A stretch of 64,000 nucleotides of DNA, taken from assembly GCF_907164915.1 (NCBI RefSeq), contig NC_061870.1, forward strand, positions 24,589,348 to 24,653,347, written 5' to 3'. The position numbers and the translations under genes were made by a program. The notes below the pieces were generated by a model. The model was not told where the DNA came from. It was given only the letters and a program-made list of their open reading frames with translations, and ran no database searches. This DNA is from Impatiens glandulifera. Taxonomy: Eukaryota > Streptophyta > Magnoliopsida > Ericales > Balsaminaceae. Below are positions 13,222 to 24,319 of the stretch, piece after piece (the first letter of the stretch is position 1; every line of letters starts with the position of its first letter).

Positions 13222-13535
13222 ATCATGAAATGAAATGACCATAATATTAACAAAAAATTGGTCTTCTCATGGTATGTTGTAATCTCTCCTCATGTGTGGA
13301 TTAGTACAAAATTAGCCATACAAATTAACATTAAAAACGTTTTAAATTAAATGGGTTGTTTTGAATTTCTAAATTCAAACAAAGCAAATTGTAATGAAAA
13401 TATTATAAGTTGTTTCATTGGATATCTTTATACATTAAAATATATATCCAAAAATATTATTTTATCACTTTTGATTTATTTATCGGTTCAATCAATTTTA
13501 TTCGTTCATACAAAAAAATATTCAAAATAATACTA
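13222..13535. repeat. Dispersed repeat, copy 2 (mate at 2190-2572)
   Basis: Same-orientation relative of 2190-2572 (atgaaatgaccata, ttggtcttctcatggta, atatccaaaaatattat, atcggttcaatca), with indels. It abuts the right edge of the MADS-containing duplication. Confidence 0.7.
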
Positions 13536-14079
13536 CAAATTTACTTGGAAATTCTCAAATGGACATGAAGAACTTCAACACTCCTGATTCGATGTTTCAG
13601 TCGTCTACTAAGCCGACTTTATGGTTAAAGTCATTTGGCTCGACCAGTTGGGCTCCTCGTTGCTTATCCATCTGACATATTTTAATCGATCGTAATCAAA
13701 TTACCAAATTTTATTTTGTTCAGTTTACTGTCTTCAACACAATTGTTTCAGAAATAGTTAAATGAATCTAGTAATACATACTACGCCCTTAACTATTGAA
13801 AATGAAAGGTTGAACATTCAATAAGACCATCATAATAATGGAATATCATGAAGAAGTCTAAATTATATGACTCCGCAAAAATTAGCTGCTCTAAAAAAGT
13901 TCCAGTTATACATAACCTTTTTGTTTTTGTGTAGGATAAGCAATTATCGAGTCACCTAATTAATTATACGGGTGTAATAATTAAAAATTAAAAATTGTAA
14001 ATAAAGAAAACATTCTTTTTCTTTATCATATATATATAATCGTTTACCGTGGAAATCACCTTTAAAGTTCTCGACATCA
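13536..14079. other. Intergenic, nothing recognised
   Basis: No open frame or repeat of note on either strand. Confidence 0.45.
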
Positions 14080-14250
14080 CACTAGTGAAAATTGCATCAT
14101 TAGCGACGACAAAAACTGTCGTTAAAAGCCTTATCGACGTCGCTAATAAATATCAGCGACAACGAACAAAATCGTCGTCATTCGTCGCTAAAAATGTCAT
14201 CTCTGAAAGGCAATGACTTTTAGCGACGAAGAGTTTCGTCGCTGTTAATT
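14080..14250 (+). mobile_element. CACTA-like transposon left end
   Basis: Starts CACTAGTGAAAATTGC, the form of a plant CACTA (En/Spm) terminus, followed within 150 bp by many direct and inverted copies of the subterminal word AGCGACGA/TCGTCGCT. No transposase frame is seen. A second field of related words lies at 18125-18410, so the element may have extended to there. No matching terminal CACTA was found. Confidence 0.55.
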
Positions 14251-14458
14251 ATTGCTTTCGGGTTTTGACACATTTTTTGCCTATTTTTGACCGAAAACAA
14301 CCTGTTTAATATCTTGTTTAACTACAATTAACAAAAAGATCATTCGTAAATAAAAATCAATTCGACTCAACTGGGGCTTACTCACATCTTGTTCAATTGT
14401 AAAAAGGCATTAAAGAAGATCTAGACAAGACTAATGATGTGAATGGGGATCTAGACAT

Positions 14459-15355
14459 ATGAACGGAACTATGAGCAGAGGTTCATCAAGCAGAAAACGA
14501 CATTCTTTTATAATTCCCTGCCCAGTTTCATCTCCGACTGATATCCAACCAGAGGTTGTTGTTGAAGAAGAACATGATGATAAGAAGCAACCTAATGTTT
14601 CTATTAGACGGTTGGCTTACCTGAACAACCCTGAACTGCCAATTTTATTGGTTGGAACAATTGCTGCAATAATCCAAGGCACAGTTTACCCCACATTAGG
14701 CCTTCTCATTTCTTCATCAATCAAAATGTTCTGTGAACTTAAAGAACAGCTAGGAAAAGATTCAAAATTTTGGGCTATATTGTATCTGCTAATGGGAGTT
14801 ATAGCTTTCATAGCCATACATACCAGTGCAAAATTACTTATTTTGAATGGCTGGAGGCAAGTTGATACAACGGATACGTTCCTTGACATTTCAGAAAGTT
14901 GTCCACCAAGAAATAATTAGCTGGATTGATGATCTGCAAATTCAAGGTGATCAGTTGTTGTTCATAAGTATAACCCATCAATTCTTTAATTAGTTTTTTA
15001 TATACATAATTCCTAACATGAATCGTTATTGCATGTAGTGGTGCAGTGGGGGCAAGGGTCTCGACAGATTCTGAGAACGTGCAGAGTCTTGTGGGCGATA
15101 CTTTGGCCCTACTTGTGCAAAGTATATCCACAATTGGAGCTGAGTGGTATTATCATAGCATTTACAGCTAACTGGATTTTGGCCTTCATTGTTTTGTTTG
15201 TCGTGCCCTTGGTGGGATTACAAGGATTCCTTCAAATGAGGTCCCTCAAAGGGTTAGCTAAGGCGGAGAATGCGCATAACTTCATAGTGGGATTGTACGA
15301 GGAATACGAAAGGGGACTTTGGAGAAAGAGAATTACAACTAAATTAGATGTATAA
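14459..15355 (+). pseudogene. ABCB (MDR/P-glycoprotein) transporter fragment, frameshifted
   Basis: Exon-like 14459-14947 encodes the linker (SRGSSSRKRHSF) and the start of the second transmembrane domain (RRLAYLNNPELPILLVGT, KDSKFWAILYLLMGV). A one-base indel near 14850 shifts the frame, and GGKLIQRIRSLTFQKVVHQE is then legible in another frame. After a probable intron (about 14948-15038), SGAVGARVSTDSENVQSLVG and GIIIAFTANWILAF follow with a further shift; the end is scrambled near EEYERGL. Nothing encodes the nucleotide-binding domains (no Walker or signature motif). Full-length ABCB proteins are about 1,250-1,300 residues, so this is a relic of the middle of such a gene. The closest class I recall is plant ABCB4/ABCB11-like exporters. 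Confidence 0.9.
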
Positions 15356-15392
15356 ACTAATAAAAGTTAATTTAAATGTACTATTAAAAATT

Positions 15393-16576
15393 GGGGGAAA
15401 TGCTAATTTTACTCACCAAGCTATAAGAAGGTGTCAAATTTACTCATTAAGTATCAAAATTCTATATATATACTAACTTGTCAAAAAATGTCAAATTTAT
15501 TTAAAATAACGGAAAAATTAAACGGAGTTAAAAACTTTGGCACATGTAATATTCACCTATTTTTTATTTGTTTTTAATTTATATTATTTTAATTCTTTTT
15601 CCATTCAAATAAAACATCTAAATTTTTTTTTATCCATTTTTTCTCTTTCTTTACTCTCAATTCTTCATTTTCTTCTCGATGTTCTTCTTCATCTTGTTTA
15701 TTCTTCATTGTCTATTTTTGTTTAAGTTGTAAATGGAATTAAAATTAATTTGATAGAGTATGGGTTACTACAATGAAGATTAATTTATGAAATAATGAAC
15801 TAATCATCTATAAAGATCTTTTCTTTCTCAACTTTTTCCAAAAAATTAAAGAACCATTTATGTCGACGTCAGATAATAATATTGTGACGGAAGAATTACC
15901 AGGTGACTGAAAAACTGTGACGACGATGAAGGTGGCGGAACAGCCGAAGAAGTGTTCGAGATGCGATTCTTCAAACACGAAATTTTGTTACTACAACAAC
16001 TACAGCTCGCGCAGCTGAGGCATTTCTGCAAGACTTGTAGAAGGTACTGGACAAAAGGTGGGCCCCTTCGTAGTGTATCGATCGGCGGCGACTGTCGGAA
16101 AAATAGGAAAATGAAATCTTGATCTATGCTTTCAAACGGAGTTGATTCCAAAGATTCCGGCGGTTCTTCATCAGATATGATTAATGGTGGGTTAAAATTC
16201 TTCCATGGCATTAATGAGATCCGACCGCTTTGAATTTTAGCATTTTATTTCATAATAATTACTCATATTAAATATGAAGAGATGAAAATTGGAAGAAAAT
16301 AAAGAGTTGAGAGTAAAGAAGGAGAAAAAATAGATAAAGAAAAATTTAGATGTTTTGTTTGAATGAAAAAAGAATTAAAGTAATATAAATTAAAAATAAA
16401 TAAAAAATAAGTGGATATTACATGTTGTAAAATTTTTAACTCCGTTTAACTTTTCCGTTATTTTAAATAAATTTGACACTTTTTGACAAGTTAATATATA
16501 AAAATAAAATTTTGATACTTAATGAGTAAATTTGACACCTTCTTACAACTTGGTGTGTAAAATTGGTATTTTTCCC
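15393..16576 (+). mobile_element. Pack-MULE-like element carrying a Dof fragment
   Basis: A 1,184-bp element with long TIRs: 15393-~15690 matches the reverse complement of ~16275-16576 at high identity, starting GGGGGAAATGC against GGGAAAAATAC. It is flanked by a perfect 10-bp duplication ATTAAAAATT (15383-15392 and 16577-16586), within the 9-11 bp of Mutator-like elements. There is no transposase; the interior holds a Dof gene fragment. This combination defines a Pack-MULE. It sits next to the ABCB relic and inside the TIR of an older AT-rich element. Confidence 0.88.
15861..16233 (+). pseudogene. Captured Dof zinc-finger gene fragment
   Basis: From ATG 15861 the reading is [15 protein letters not shown], a stop, then [20 protein letters not shown], the first half of the Dof C2-C2 finger. 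A shift at about 16010-16018 (TGA in frame) moves to [20 protein letters not shown] and [10 protein letters not shown], the second half with both remaining cysteines. A stop follows, then an open tail with DLKFF-like GLKFFHGINE to TGA 16231. Dof proteins are plant transcription factors that bind AAAG. With one stop in front, one shift inside the finger and one stop behind it, this copy is non-functional. It lies wholly between the TIRs of the Pack-MULE. Confidence 0.9.
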
Positions 16577-17340
16577 ATTAAAAATTAGCCCATTAATCTC
16601 GGTTAGTAACCACGATTAATTATTTTTTATAAAATTTATTAATTAAATATTCATTTATTATTTCTCTTTCTTTTTTTATTAATTAATTAATTAATTTTTA
16701 TTAATTCTTATTTTCTTTTGTCTAATTTTTATTAATTAATTAATTTTTTTTTTTTTTTTACTCTTTCTTCTTTTGTTATTTGATTTGATTTTTTTTATAT
16801 CAATTATTTTAAAATTAGTTGGTTTCTATTAAGGACTAATACTGAATATGTAATATATAAAGTAATGGAATGTTTTTTGATACTCTAATATTTTCATATT
16901 TTGTTCAAGTATTCTATATTAAATAATTACTTATATAAAGTTGAACACGGATTATGCAAATAAAGGGGAAGACAAATGAATATATTGTTCTATAAACTAG
17001 CTAATTAAATATTATAATAAATATTGAACTACTTTATACATTATAATATTCAAGTATTAGTGAGATCAAATAATTTTAAAATAATCTATGTTGATATATT
17101 AAGAAATAAAATAATAGAAAAAATAAAATAAAAATAAAATAATAAAATAATAAAATTAAAATAAAAAATAGTAAAAGAAGATAAATTAATTAATTAATTA
17201 ATAAAAAAGAATAAACAAAAGAAAAAATAGTAAAAGGAGATAAAGTGATTAATTAATTAATAATAATAAAAAATGAATATTAAATTTAAAAAAACTTAAT
17301 CATAGTTATTAATAGAGGCTAGATGAACTAATTTTTAATA
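16577..17340. mobile_element. AT-rich inverted-repeat (fold-back) element
   Basis: The left part (ATTAAAAATTAGCC..., TTAGTAACCACGATTAAT) matches the reverse complement of the right end near 17290-17337 (attaataactatgattaa, attaaaaattag), and similarity continues through TTAATTAATTAA-rich arms. The Pack-MULE inserted at the left edge of this element. Precise ends and target duplication are uncertain. Confidence 0.5.
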
Positions 17341-18124
17341 ATATATACGTTTATATAAATTTTTATTCATATTTCTATCAGAGCTTGTAGAATACATATA
17401 TCTAGTTGAGCTTGTTTAAATTTCAGATATTTATTTTTCTAATTCTCAAATAAATATTATCTCATCCTCCTTAATATTTTTCTAATTTTCTAATTTTCTT
17501 ATATAATTTTCATCTTTATAATTTAAATAATTATTAATTTAATTATATATAATGTTTATTATTATTATTATTTATGTTTGATTTAATGTATAACCATAAT
17601 AATGTATATTTTATCAATACTTCATACATTTTTAGACAATAATGATATTTGAAAACTTGCAATAAAGTTTATCATGAAAATTTTACAAATGAATACATAT
17701 CATTGAGTTGAAATAAGAATTGGTAAATTATAAACTTGAGATGAGAGAAGAATTTGAAGGTTTTACCTTTGTTGAGTTGTATAAATAACCGATGAAGAGT
17801 GAACGATCAAAAATTTATGTTAGGTTGACTATATTGATTTATTTTGCTTTAAAATTTTGTCTCTACCACTACTATTCAACAATGAAGATAGAACTTCGCA
17901 ATACAGTAACGATGATTTTCTTACTTAATATTTGACACTCGACATTTTGCTAAGGATAAAGAAATATATTTTATTAATACATTATTTTTATTCTTTAAAT
18001 CTCGTAAATCTTAACTTATTTAAATATTATAATAAAACATTTTATATTTTATAAATATATATATATAACTTTTTATATAATATTTAAGCCCACTCCGATT
18101 CTAATTCATAGATCCGTCATTATC
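17341..18124. other. AT-rich intergenic, nothing recognised
   Basis: No gene or clear repeat is visible. If the CACTA ends at 14080 and ~18.4 kb belong together, this would be its interior. Confidence 0.45.
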
Positions 18125-18410
18125 GACGCTGACAATCGTTCAAAAATGTGGCGGGAAAACATGTATATCAGCGACGGCAACCGACAATAGTGTCGCTGAT
18201 ATTATAGTTTATCTGCGACGGTATTATATTATCTCCATTGCTGATATTATTACAAGAAAACTAAAATCTTTTTTTTAGGACGACGTGTATAACGAAAACC
18301 ATCGCTGATAATAATTATCAGAAACGACATTATTTTACCGTGCTGATATTTTATTTTTTTCGGCAGCGATTTTTTTAGTCGGGTAGCTTTTATTGTGGGA
18401 CACCAAATTA
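18125..18410. mobile_element. CACTA-like subterminal repeat field
   Basis: Repeated words tatcagcgacgg, tgtcgctgata and catcgctgataa occur in both orientations around a degenerate terminus-like attacaagaaaac (compare the common CACTACAAGAAA). It is either the far end of the element starting at 14080 or a separate truncated element. Confidence 0.45.
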
Positions 18411-18943
18411 TTGTCATAGGCTTGAGACTCATTTAAATTGTATTATAGAGTAGTCTAGACTCTTGTGATCTATCTATATATATTCTGTCCATGCTTAAAG
18501 GATTTATTCTCGACATAGACATTGCTTTGACCACTTAGAAACTGATTTTCCGAGGTCAAAAGTGTGGATTATTAATTTAATAAGTGAATTTTAAAATTGT
18601 ACAATATTAAATAGGTATAAAAAAATAAAAATAAAGTAATATTCAAACAAAAAAAAAAGAAAATTATATAATATATACAGTATATAGATGAATAAAAATA
18701 CATGTAATTTTATGTTATTCTATATTAAAATAAAATCCAGAAAGTTCACGATTTACTGCGTCACGTGAAAATTGTGATTGGTTAAAAAAAAAAAAGGTTT
18801 TATCCAGTCAACGTAAGAATATGAATGGTCAAAGGACCAGCAACAACCCAACAAGAATCGCGGGAAACTTGGAAATATGGACTTTATATGGTAAACCCCG
18901 CAATCCCATAACCATTCATTTCATTGCCATCTATCTTTTCTCA
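18411..18943. other. Upstream region of the queuosine-salvage gene
   Basis: AT-rich, becoming less so after 18720. No clear TATA box was fixed. The proximal promoter presumably lies in the last 200 bp. Confidence 0.4.
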
Positions 18944-18952
18944 TTAGGGTTT
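18944..18952 (+). promoter_or_regulatory. Telo-box upstream of QNG1-like gene
   Basis: TTAGGGTTT, the reverse of AAACCCTAA, lies 59 bp before the start codon. Telo-boxes are common near the start of plant genes for translation and nucleotide metabolism. This fits a tRNA-modification salvage gene but is not proof of function. Confidence 0.45.
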
Positions 18953-19010
18953 TAGGATTTTTCGGTCCCCCATTTGTAAGAGAAAAAACCCATTTGCGGC
19001 GCCGCCGGTC

Positions 19011-21205
19011 ATGGAAGAAGTCAGGGAAACCGCTGCTTGGGTTGCGAGTCACTCTTCTCACGTCACTGTTGATTCCTCTGGTTCGTCTCTCTTCCTTATC
19101 GATTGCATGTCAGTTTTCTAGATTCTCTTTTGAACGATTAAAGATAATGTCGGGCAGGAATCGATGAGGTTGTAAGGAACATTAAAGATTCAATCCCAAA
19201 GGTCGAATGGAATTACGAAGGGATTCATTACTTCGATGATGGTCCTCTCACTGTTCAATATTTGTTCGTATTGGATGCCTTGAATTTCTGCTTTTGGCCT
19301 GGTAAGTAATGTTTCAAATTACTAAATCTTACAACTTTTGTTTCTGTAGCTTTGCATGTTGTCTTTTGTTCTGTTTATGACAAATCGAAACCTTATACTG
19401 TCATCTGTAGTTTTAAATTCGAGTTGGGAAATTGTCTAACAATTTGTTATTTCTTTGTAGATAAGGAATTGGATTATGACCATTTAGCTTCTGGATTGAA
19501 AGCTGCTCTTATTGCTGATAAATCTGCTTTTGATGCTGACCGTCTTAAGAAATACACTGGTACCATTTCCCTACTACATTGTACACTATTTACATGTCAG
19601 TCTGACATTAATGTGTTTATGCAGGACCTGAATTGCGCAAGTTATTGAACTGGCCAAGACCACTTCCTTTGGAGAATGAACGAGTTCGGCTTTTGCATGA
19701 GGTTAGCTTCAAAACATCAAATGTTTCCTTCCACAGAAATCTGATCTGTGAATGCTGGAATATTTTGTGGGTTAGGTTGGATGTGAACTAGAAAGGAACT
19801 TTGAGGGGAAAGCATCAAATCTTGTGGAATCATGTGGTAAATCAGCTGAAAAGCTTGTTGCACTCATCACACGCCATTTTCCAGGTACTTGTTTGAGTAT
19901 TCTTAGTTATCTTGTTATATCTTATATTAGTTTTTTTTTTGGAAATAAAAGGTAATTTATGATTTACTTACAAAATAATGAGAGCACAAAGAGGCTACCT
20001 TATGTCTCAAAAGACAGCAACAAATAGGCTGCTCTCATGCAAAAAAAACAATTAAAATACATCAAAATGTTTCTGTAATAACACAAAACACAAACCACCA
20101 TGAGTTGAAACATAAATAGAAAACTAGGCATTTATTGACCATTTCATTGAGGATGTTAACACCTTCAACCAAAGGTGTTCTCACCCTCTAAAAACCACAC
20201 CACGATAATGAATTGAAAATTAATCCTTCAGTTTATCTTGGCTGAGAGTCTTTCCTTCAAATGTTCTCCCATTCCTTTCTCCCCATATTCCACCAAAAGG
20301 GGATAAAAATCATACTCCAGCCTCTTTTAAGTTTGGTTGTTTTCACCCAACAAATTTTTGTTTTTGGGAAATCGGCGAATCATTTTATTAAAATCTCCCT
20401 AGTGTCCTTACATAAACTTTTGTAAACACAAGTTATAACACATTTTGTTTCCAAACTGCATGACCTAGTTAATCTTGAGAATTAGAGAAATCATCTCTAC
20501 AGTGAACTATCGAAGGGACAAAAGATAAACATATGATGGATAGATTCTTTAGAATACAACATCTACTAGTCATGATGAACAGTTTATCTTGTGTCGTCAG
20601 ACCTCTTCTGATTGCTGGTCATGGAAAGAAAGAGTAGTATTAAACTTTTTTTTTTCATATTTCTTATAATTGGGCAAATGGTGATTGATGCATGCAGGGT
20701 TCCGTGACCACTCGCTGTACAAAGGTCACCAAGTATTCTTATACAAAAGGGCTCAGATATTTGCAGCAGATTTATGGGGTGCATTCAAAGGAAAAGGGTA
20801 TGGTGAATTTCATGACATAACTAAAGTCACCATGTTTGCAGACTATATTGTTCCAGCTGTGCTTCAACAGCTTGGAGTACTCAAATATAGTCCAGGCCTT
20901 TCCAGCATTATTCAGTCAAGTAAGGAAATTGTTTCCGGCAGTGAGGAGGAAATTGAACTGCGAGCTTGTTCTGTTTATGCTGTCGAGAAAATCAGGGAGT
21001 CCATTTTGAAAGAAACTGGTAAAAAGGTACATTTCTATTACTCGATTAACAATAATATGTAGTAGTTTATTACCTTAATTGCTTATACTTGTGTGTTTCT
21101 GTATGGGGTCAGGTTTTAAGCGTGGACTTGGATCTCTGGTTGTGGTCTGTTGGAGTTCAATCTCCATCTCTGCAACATCATAGGACACTCTCCATATTTT
21201 ATTAA
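19011..21205 (+). CDS. QNG1: Queuosine-salvage glycosidase (QNG1/DUF2419), seven exons
   Basis: Exons 19011-19080, 19158-19301, 19461-19559, 19625-19701, 19776-19884, 20698-21026 and 21113-21205 join with GT/AG borders at every intron to 921 nt, 306 residues plus TAA. The start is the first ATG (MEEVRETAAWVASHSSHV). The order of conserved blocks fits the queuosine salvage family: HYFDDGPLTVQYLFVLDALN with NFCFWP, a lysine/aspartate-rich middle, GFRDHSLYKGHQVFLYKRAQ, ADLWGAF, TMFADYIVP, and the closing SVDLDLWLWSVG. In characterised members this cytosolic enzyme hydrolyses queuosine 5'-monophosphate to free queuine, letting eukaryotes recycle the tRNA wobble base. The length matches plant members (~300). 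Intron 5 (19885-20697, 813 bp) is long and may contain a decayed insertion. Confidence 0.92.
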
Positions 21206-21589
21206 GTAGTTAGTTATTTTGATCCAATTGGGGACAACAGAAATACTTAAAAAGGAAGGGGATTAGACTTTTAACACTGTTTTTTTTTTCTCCAAGTTTT
21301 TTCCTTACAACATTTGGAAGTGGATAAATTGTTGGTACTTAATTTAGCCTTTTGGATTTGATATTTGAATTAATCATCAAGTCACTCCATATTGATTTTG
21401 ATTTCAATCATCACATGCCCAGGAACATATCTGAATTCTGAAGGAAAAAAGTTTGATTCAAAAACCCACTAATAATGAGGGAAATGGAATGTTTGCAGCT
21501 TGATACAAACAAAATTGTCCTATTTGTATGATCAGCCATTGTGAGTCACATGATTATTAACTAAACTAATAGACAGGTACTTCATTAGC
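21206..21589. other. 3' flank of QNG1-like gene
   Basis: Probable 3' untranslated and flanking DNA. No other gene. Confidence 0.4.
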
Positions 21590-23460
21590 AAGGTTCTTAG
21601 TCACATGATTAAAAACAATAAATCCATACTTTTGATGGGAAAAAAATTGAAAAGATTAAGAAAGATGCTAATCTTAGGACATCATTGGTAAGAGAGAATT
21701 CCCTTTTGAAAAATTCCAAGAAATTCTCCAGCATTTTTCTTCACAATCCACACTGAAGTCTGATCTGACTCTAATGTCTTCTAGCCCTTGTTTCCTCAAA
21801 CATTGGGAATCCAGAATAAAAATTCTCAATAAAACTGCTTTAATTTTTTATCAAAGACTTCCCCATCTTTGAATTTACTTGATTCTCCCTTTCTGTTTCA
21901 TTTGGATTCTTCTTATCCTTTCTTTGGTTTCTTGTTGTTCCCAATAATTCCCTAGCCATGTTAAATTAAGATTAAGATAATTAATTGTCTGTATTATATA
22001 TGTGTAATTAATTATAAGAGATAAAGAGAGAAGTGCATCAGCTTTCCTTGCTGGACTTTTGGCTTTCAGCAATAGAAGAATGTCATGGTTTGGATTTTAC
22101 TAAATATTTAATTTACAATCAGGTATTGATTAGCAGATTATTTATTGGGGGTAAATCATATGATATGGATTCACTTTTAAGCATGTGTGTATGGCTTATA
22201 ATCACAAGATCATGAATTAATGTCTGCATTATTTTCAAAAAATAATGGACTTCATATGTTATCCTATGAGAAATATATATGTTATTTTGGAAGGATAAAA
22301 CATTTTTTATTGTTTTATAGTCCAAGCACAAGATCAATGTCATAACATGGTAACTCATGAGCTAATAAATCAACCAAATACAATTTAAAGAAATTCAGAA
22401 TCTTAATTTCCAAGGTCTAAGTTTTTGGTAGGAACACAAATCAACATGTACCACTATTATGTTTGTTTCTAGCAACTCTGAAAATCAAATATGGCATAAA
22501 CATAATTACAATTTGTTAGAAATTGTAGTCACATCCCTTAGATCATTTCCTTAACAAACAATGATTTCATTTTATTCTTACCATCAAAGAATGACATTAT
22601 ATACAAAAGTTTGTTTATGTAATCTGATTATCATTTGCAAGAAATAATATTTCAAGCTTGGAAGCTTGGTCTATTTTATCATTTCACGGTACAAAAAAAA
22701 CATTAACAAAGTTATCTTGTTTTTTAGTTCAGCAACTCCTTTCGTAGGGCGATTAATCTCCACGTGTTAAATACATAACTTGTAAACAAACTCAACGTGC
22801 TAGAACCCAAAAATTTAGCGAATCTTGAGATGTCCACATCTTTTGCCTCTAGATTAGAAGATGGTGGTTCATCCACAACTTGGATTACACTTCTCACTAT
22901 ATACATTATTATTATTATTTTAAAAAAATTGACTGAATTAATCACTATACAAATCTTATATATATATATATATACATATAAAATGTTAAAAATTGAAAAA
23001 TATTTTTTAGCCATTTTTCAATTGACATGATATGAGTACTTTTAAGATAGGATGAACAATTATTTAAAAACGACCTCTTAACCTTATCCTTTTATCGACT
23101 ATAGAAAAATTGGATTATTGAAATGTCATTTACTTGTTGGGTGTGAACAAAATGCTTGAAAGACAAAACAACAAATTGTTGATGCCGCGAGTCATTCCCC
23201 TAAATTAATTTCTTCGATCTACATTTCATTTCATGTTGAAGAATTAATAACATGGGTAATATAATAGAACATCTACATAGCTAGCTAGCTATAAACAAAT
23301 ACATCTGTAAAAATCAATGAATCATATATAAGGTAAAACAAAAAGTGCGTGGTCCATCAGCTAAATAAAGGAGTATCACGTGTATCGAGAAGACTATGAT
23401 ATGAACATTGTACCATTTTTATACAAATATAAATTAAATAACATGCATGCATATTTTTCT
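21590..23460. repeat. Paralogous non-coding block A
   Basis: Matches block B (28533-29890) in the same order and orientation. Matching words are ggttcttagtcacatgatta (~21590), gacatcattggtaagagaga, aagtgcatcagctttccttg (22033 on), the acaacaaattgttgatgc region, and ggagtatcacgtgt with a G-box core CACGTG (~23375). Conserved islands are separated by diverged DNA. No reading frame is shared, so the conserved content is non-coding or only transcribed. Confidence 0.7.
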
Positions 23461-23549
23461 TTTCTTTTTTTAAATATATAATAAAATTACTTCATTTTTT
23501 TTTCTATTTTTTTGTTAGTAGATGAACTCCCTACATGGACGAATATATT

Positions 23550-23550
<1 letters not shown>

Positions 23551-23602
<52 letters not shown>
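23551..23602. repeat. (AT)n microsatellite
   Basis: About 50 bp of AT dinucleotide directly left of the 455-bp hAT MITE. Confidence 0.9.
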
Positions 23603-23605
<3 letters not shown>

Positions 23606-23625
23606 GGTTCGGGTTGGCTGAAATC

Positions 23626-24080
23626 TAGGGATGACAATGGAGCGGTTCGGGGGCGAGTAAAATCATTTACCATCTCATCCCGTTTTAATTTCGGGGATTT
23701 TTTTAATACCATCCCCGTCCCGTTTGGTTTTTTTCGGTTTCGGGAAATCCCGCGGGACATCGTTAATAAAAAAAAATTTAAATAAATAAAATTATATAAA
23801 CAAAATTTTTAATATAATATATATATGATAATATATTAAAATTTTATATTATTATAAAAATTTAACATTATTACTCTTATAAAATACAGTAAAAAATAAT
23901 ATATTAATGATTTAATAAATTATGTTTATATTGTTCGGGAAAAAATCGGGGTAAAATCGGGACGGGACAAGGGACACAAATACTATTCTCGCCCCATTCC
24001 TGTTCAGTTTCGGGGAAAAACAGTCCGAAACAGGGAATTCAATTCGGTTTTCGCGATGCGGCTTCAAATTGTCATCCTTA
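23626..24080. mobile_element. hAT-like MITE, 455 bp
   Basis: TIRs TAGGGATGACAAT and (reverse) TAAGGATGACAAT are flanked by an exact 8-bp duplication CTGAAATC (23618-23625 and 24081-24088). The interior is rich in CGGGG/CCCCG words around an AT-rich core and has no transposase. It lies about 210 bp upstream of the proposed TATA box of the SCL32-like gene. Confidence 0.85.
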
Positions 24081-24292
24081 CTGAAATCTACCCCATTATT
24101 TATTAACCTTTTTTTTAATTTAATACATTATTTTTTGAATCTATTTTTTTAAAAAAAAATTACATTTATCTATTTTCTCGTTTTATTCATAATTTTCTCG
24201 TTATTTTTTTAAACCATCTTAATTTTTTTCGAGACTAACTCAACTCAAAGTTTTTTATTCTCTGTCTCAGCTCCCTACTTCTTCCATCTTCC

Positions 24293-24298
24293 TATAAA
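24293..24298 (+). promoter_or_regulatory. Proposed TATA box of SCL32-like gene
   Basis: TATAAA after a pyrimidine-rich stretch. The following leader (24320-24577), a GT-AG intron and a second leader exon reach the ATG at 25860. The choice is an inference from spacing. Confidence 0.4.
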
Positions 24299-24319
24299 CA
24301 CTAGCTTCCACTGCCTCTG

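Noticed and set aside
15858..16211. 117-codon minus-strand frame over the Dof fragment
   Set aside because: Antisense of the recognisable Dof finger on the plus strand; its own translation has no family character.
22030..22090. MicroRNA (miR396-like) in the conserved core aagtgcatcagctttccttg
   Set aside because: Only partial word similarity to miR396 and no long matching hairpin arm nearby in either block. Small-RNA mapping would be needed.
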